In this document: positions 61,090-64,000 of the stretch, one piece after another
Numbering within the stretch: the stretch's first letter is position 1
How the letters are laid out: the number at the start of each line of letters is the position of its first letter
From: Bacteroidota bacterium
Lineage (GTDB): Bacteria; Bacteroidota; Bacteroidia; Chitinophagales; Chitinophagaceae
Direction of reading: 5' to 3'
Length of the DNA: 64,000 nucleotides
NCBI GenBank assembly: GCA_018268085.1
Contig: JAFDXE010000015.1
Coordinates: 33,260 to 97,259, forward strand
Program-made: the position numbers and the translations under genes
Notes under the pieces: model-generated
What the model was told of the DNA's origin: nothing
The model's database searches: none
What the model saw: only the letters and a program-made list of their open reading frames with translations

Positions 61090-61734
61090 TCATAAATTAT
61101 CATATTCATACAGCGGATCAATATGTGTTCCTGCTTCCATTTCAAATACAGGCTTGATCAAACCATCGCTCAATCCATATACCCAGCCGTGCAGGTGCGG
61201 CCGCTGATCGCTTTTCCAGGCTGCCTGTACGATGGATGTTTTGGCGAGGTTAAATACCTGCTCCTGTACATTGAGTTCAATCAGCCTGTTTACCCTGTCA
61301 TCTTCTGAAGGAAGGCCGTCTATTTCTTCCCGGTGATAACGATACACATCTTTAATATTTTTTAACCAGTGATTGATGATGCCGAGATGTGTTTGTCCCA
61401 TCGCCGCTTTAATACCTCCGCAACCGTAATGACCGCATACAATTACATGTTCCACTTTCAACACTTCCACTGCGTATTGCAACACGCTCAGGAGATTGAT
61501 ATCGGTATTCACCACCATGTTGGCGATGTTACGGTGTACAAAAATTTCTCCCGGGTCGGTGCCGGTGATCTTATCTGCCGGAACGCGGCTGTCGCTGCAG
61601 CCAATCCATAAAAATTTAGGCGATTGTTGTGCAGATAACCTTTTAAAAAATCCCGGGTCTTCGGCATTCTGTTCTTTTGCCCATGCTTTATTCTGTAATA
61701 ATAACTTTTCGTAAGGAGCCATGTTTTCTTTCAT
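61090..61734 (-). CDS. can: Beta-carbonic anhydrase
   Basis: The 214-residue enzyme interconverts CO2 and bicarbonate. The zinc ligands are Cys and His in [11 protein letters not shown] and [12 protein letters not shown], with the conserved Asp-Arg pair in SDSRV. The length matches bacterial type I beta-CAs. It lies 10 nt after the SulP transporter gene, so the two are an operon; such pairs often handle bicarbonate. Confidence 0.96.
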   Translation of the reverse strand: MKENMAPYEKLLLQNKAWAKEQNAEDPGFFKRLSAQQSPKFLWIGCSDSRVPADKITGTDPGEIFVHRNIANMVVNTDINLLSVLQYAVEVLKVEHVIVCGHYGCGGIKAAMGQTHLGIINHWLKNIKDVYRYHREEIDGLPSEDDRVNRLIELNVQEQVFNLAKTSIVQAAWKSDQRPHLHGWVYGLSDGLIKPVFEMEAGTHIDPLYEYDNL

Positions 61735-61744
61735 AATTTTTAGT

Positions 61745-63322
61745 TTAATGTGCTGAATCGTCTGCCAGAACCAGGTCTTTTGTTACCAACTGGTGTGAAT
61801 CATTGAACAGCGATTTTTTTACGGTTACTTCAATATTTTTTAAATGTGCGTGTAATAAATAGTCGTTGATGGTGTCGATAATATCCCTGTCAACGAATTC
61901 TGCCTTTGTAAGGTCGATGATTAAAACAGAATCAGGAGGTATCAATTCCAGTTTCCGTTTTAAAACAGGCTTGCTGAAAAAAGAAACATCTTTTCTTAAC
62001 CTGATCAGGTAACGATTTTCATCGTTCACTACAAAAATAGCCGTTCGGAAATTACTCCTGATGATATAAAATACACCTACTGCAATTCCAATCAATACTC
62101 CTTTTAATAAATCGGTAAAAACGATCGCCAGCAAAGTAACCATAAAAGGCATGAATTGTTCCCAGCCTTTTTTGAAATACAATTTAGCCAGGGAAGGTTT
62201 TGCCAGTTTATACCCTGTATAAATGAGAATAGCAGCCAATGCAGCTTTTGGAATAATATTGAGCATACCTGGAATAAACGCAACACAAACCAGGATTAAA
62301 ATGCCGTGCATGATCGCACTCATTTTTGTTCTTGCTCCCGCCTGTATATTCGCACTGCTCCGAACGATTACACTGGTGAGTGGGAGCCCGCCCAGCAAAC
62401 CGCTTACTATATTCCCGGATCCCTGCGCTAATAATTCCCGGTTGGTAGGCGACACCCGTTTCATTGGATCGAGTTTATCGATCGCTTCCAGCCCGAGCAA
62501 TGTTTCAAGTGATGCCACCAGCGCCAGTGTAATGGCAGTGACCCATACTTCTGTGTTGGCCAGTTGTGTCCAGTCGGGTAGCCTGAAAAACGAAAAGAAT
62601 TCATTGGCAGAATGGGCAACAGGAATGTTTACCAGTTGATCCGTTTTTAACGCAAATGCTTTAGGAACACTTGCAGATAGTTTCGTGATTATGATTCCTA
62701 CTATTACAACTACCAGTGGCCCGCTGAAGATCTGGAATATCTTACGGCTTTTAACCCATTGTGTTTCGTAAACAACAAGAATAAAAATACCCAGAACGCC
62801 AATCAGTACAGCAACAGGTGTAAAGAAGTTGAGTGAATTTATTACGGATGAAAAAGTATTTTCACCTGATAGTTGAATAAATGTTTCATCGCCTTCGTAA
62901 TTCTTATCATATCCAACCAGGTGTGGCAATTGTTTCAGGATAAGAATAATGCCGATTGCGGCCAGCATTCCTTTGATCACGCTATTGGGAACATAATCGC
63001 CGATAACACCAAGTTTAAAAATTCCAAGTAGTAACTGGAAGCAACCTGCCAGCACTACGGCAAGAAAAAATGCTTCTGCCGATGGTAATTTAAGCACTGC
63101 TGCTGCTACGATGGCGGTAAGTCCGGCTGCCGGACCACTCACACTCAATTGCGATCCGCTTAATGCACCTACAACTATTCCACCTACGATCCCCCCGATC
63201 AAACCACTGAATTCACTAAGTCCGCTGGCTACTGCAATTCCGAGGCATAACGGAATGGCTACCAGGAATACGACAATCGCTGCCGGAAAATCGGCACCGA
63301 AGTATTGAAAATATTTTTTCAT
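61745..63322 (-). CDS. SulP-family anion transporter
   Basis: The 525-residue membrane protein has about 12-14 helices (about 10-390) and a C-terminal STAS domain (about 430-510, [20 protein letters not shown]). Motifs [15 protein letters not shown] and [18 protein letters not shown] fit the SulP core. Coupling with carbonic anhydrase makes bicarbonate uptake (BicA-like) the best guess, though sulfate is possible. Confidence 0.93.
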   Translation of the reverse strand: MKKYFQYFGADFPAAIVVFLVAIPLCLGIAVASGLSEFSGLIGGIVGGIVVGALSGSQLSVSGPAAGLTAIVAAAVLKLPSAEAFFLAVVLAGCFQLLLGIFKLGVIGDYVPNSVIKGMLAAIGIILILKQLPHLVGYDKNYEGDETFIQLSGENTFSSVINSLNFFTPVAVLIGVLGIFILVVYETQWVKSRKIFQIFSGPLVVVIVGIIITKLSASVPKAFALKTDQLVNIPVAHSANEFFSFFRLPDWTQLANTEVWVTAITLALVASLETLLGLEAIDKLDPMKRVSPTNRELLAQGSGNIVSGLLGGLPLTSVIVRSSANIQAGARTKMSAIMHGILILVCVAFIPGMLNIIPKAALAAILIYTGYKLAKPSLAKLYFKKGWEQFMPFMVTLLAIVFTDLLKGVLIGIAVGVFYIIRSNFRTAIFVVNDENRYLIRLRKDVSFFSKPVLKRKLELIPPDSVLIIDLTKAEFVDRDIIDTINDYLLHAHLKNIEVTVKKSLFNDSHQLVTKDLVLADDSAH

Positions 63323-63511
63323 AATTATTTTTTAGAAATGTAGAATCTGTTAGCATTGGTGCTGCTGTACATGGTGCACCTGCGGAACCGACCCGTTATT
63401 TTGCTATAGGATTACTCACGGCAATGCCTACAGGAAAATACAGGCGCACAGCAACGTACAACAGCATAGGTGCATCAGATGGCACCTTATCAAAAACATG
63501 GTAAAAAATAA
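63323..63511. other. Spacer upstream of the SulP operon
   Basis: A 189-bp region without a reading frame. I see no consensus promoter and no terminator. Confidence 0.4.
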
Positions 63512-63853
63512 TCAGGATTTGGGAGGGGGAGCGTCGAGTTCGAAATGAACAACCTGTAGTTTTTCTTCAACAGGAACTTTATGACTTGAAAAAACAATGA
63601 ACGAAGAAAGTTCCATTGCGTGTAATTCGTGAATGTATTCTTCCTGGATGGTTAAGCCTGTTTTGGAAGATGATTTTTCTTCAACCGGTGCAGGAGATTC
63701 TTCATCCTTGCAACCGGAATCTTCCTTTGAGACGGTTTCAGTTGTAGTTGAAGGATAGATGATGAAGTTGGAACCTGTAAGTAACAACAGGCAAAAGCAC
63801 ATAACGATTATAGTTATGCTGGTACGAAGTGATAGTTTTGTGCTTTTTTTCAT
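63512..63853 (-). CDS. Small membrane-anchored hypothetical protein
   Basis: I start at MKKSTKLSLRTSITIIVMCF, 113 residues; the longer frame would begin with a TTG codon. One hydrophobic helix (about 12-35) is followed by a polar region with an acidic Cys (SGCKDEESPAP) and a C-terminal HFELDAPPPKS. It has no recognised family and is probably a periplasm-facing protein. A minus-strand TATATTTG at 63863-63870 lies just upstream of the start. Confidence 0.6.
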   Translation of the reverse strand: MKKSTKLSLRTSITIIVMCFCLLLLTGSNFIIYPSTTTETVSKEDSGCKDEESPAPVEEKSSSKTGLTIQEEYIHELHAMELSSFIVFSSHKVPVEEKLQVVHFELDAPPPKS

Positions 63854-64000
63854 ATCAGTGTGCAAATATAGACAACGAGGGGTAGGATTAAAAGTGATTT
63901 TAACTTTTTTTGAAGGTGTTAGAATTATTTAACAAATGAGGTATTGCAAAAGAGAGGAACGCGGATGCCACTGATTAAATGGATACCCACTGATTTTTTG

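Noticed and set aside
1..64000. CRISPR array
   Set aside because: No regularly spaced direct repeats and no cas genes were seen.

Overview
The window looks like Bacteroidota DNA, most likely family Chitinophagaceae or a close relative. Several things point that way: moderate-to-low GC, gene starts without Shine-Dalgarno sequences, promoters of the TTTG-N19-21-TAnnTTTG type, BT4734/VirE-N plus DUF3987 and Arm-DNA-bind_5 integrase mobile-element proteins, and a clade II (Sec/lipoprotein type) nitrous oxide reductase cluster. The species call is inference.

Region 1 (1 to about 38,728) is the right-hand part of an integrated genomic island. Its right border is a 3' fragment of a tRNA-Asn(GUU) gene (38,680-38,726) directly beside a tyrosine integrase. 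The left border lies outside the window. From left to right the island holds accessory genes and a pseudogene; two copies of a covarying hairpin element around a 1.4 kb GC-rich non-coding tract; a RecD-like helicase/TPR operon; a retron-like cassette; a WYL regulator; a very long (about 18 kb) minus-strand operon; and the integration/primase module. The long operon combines a type I restriction-modification system with a UvrD-type helicase-nuclease, an Hsp90-like ATPase with DUF3883, a membrane protein, a metallopeptidase, a PD-(D/E)XK protein and an Argonaute.

The most interesting part is 3.7-15.3 kb. An 851-residue reverse transcriptase has the retron hallmarks NAxxH and VTG. A candidate msr-msd RNA lies just upstream of it, bounded by a 16-bp inverted repeat with one bulge and containing nested hairpins. 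The RT carries a long C-terminal extension that ends in a possible degenerate GHKL (histidine-kinase-like) fold. It is followed by a stand-alone receiver-like protein, a receiver protein with a HEPN-like RNxxxxxH motif, and a small OB-fold protein with an SSB-like acidic tail. A divergent WYL regulator and a perfect palindrome TGTGCA-N7-TGCACA sit at the head of this cassette. The same palindrome is found before the RecD-like helicase/TPR operon, so both transcription units may form one regulated defence system. I read this as a retron wired to a phosphorelay-like pair, reminiscent of Detocs, and I cannot match it to a retron type I know.

Region 2 (38.7-64 kb) is chromosomal backbone. It holds DinB, DoxX and YHS-domain genes, an ECF sigma/anti-sigma pair, a nitric-oxide stress group (RIC/ScdA and a heme-copper-oxidase-like membrane protein, each preceded by the palindrome TGATTGCAATCA), and a Crp/Fnr regulator. 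Next comes a nos cluster: cytochrome c, nosZ, fasciclin, a NosL fusion, nosD, nosF and nosY, then hemerythrin and truncated haemoglobin. After that come housekeeping genes: an outer-membrane protein, an amidophosphoribosyltransferase-like protein, SixA, GNAT, EamA, a TPR protein, recA, beta-carbonic anhydrase and a SulP transporter. The nos and NO genes suggest respiratory N2O reduction with protection against NO.
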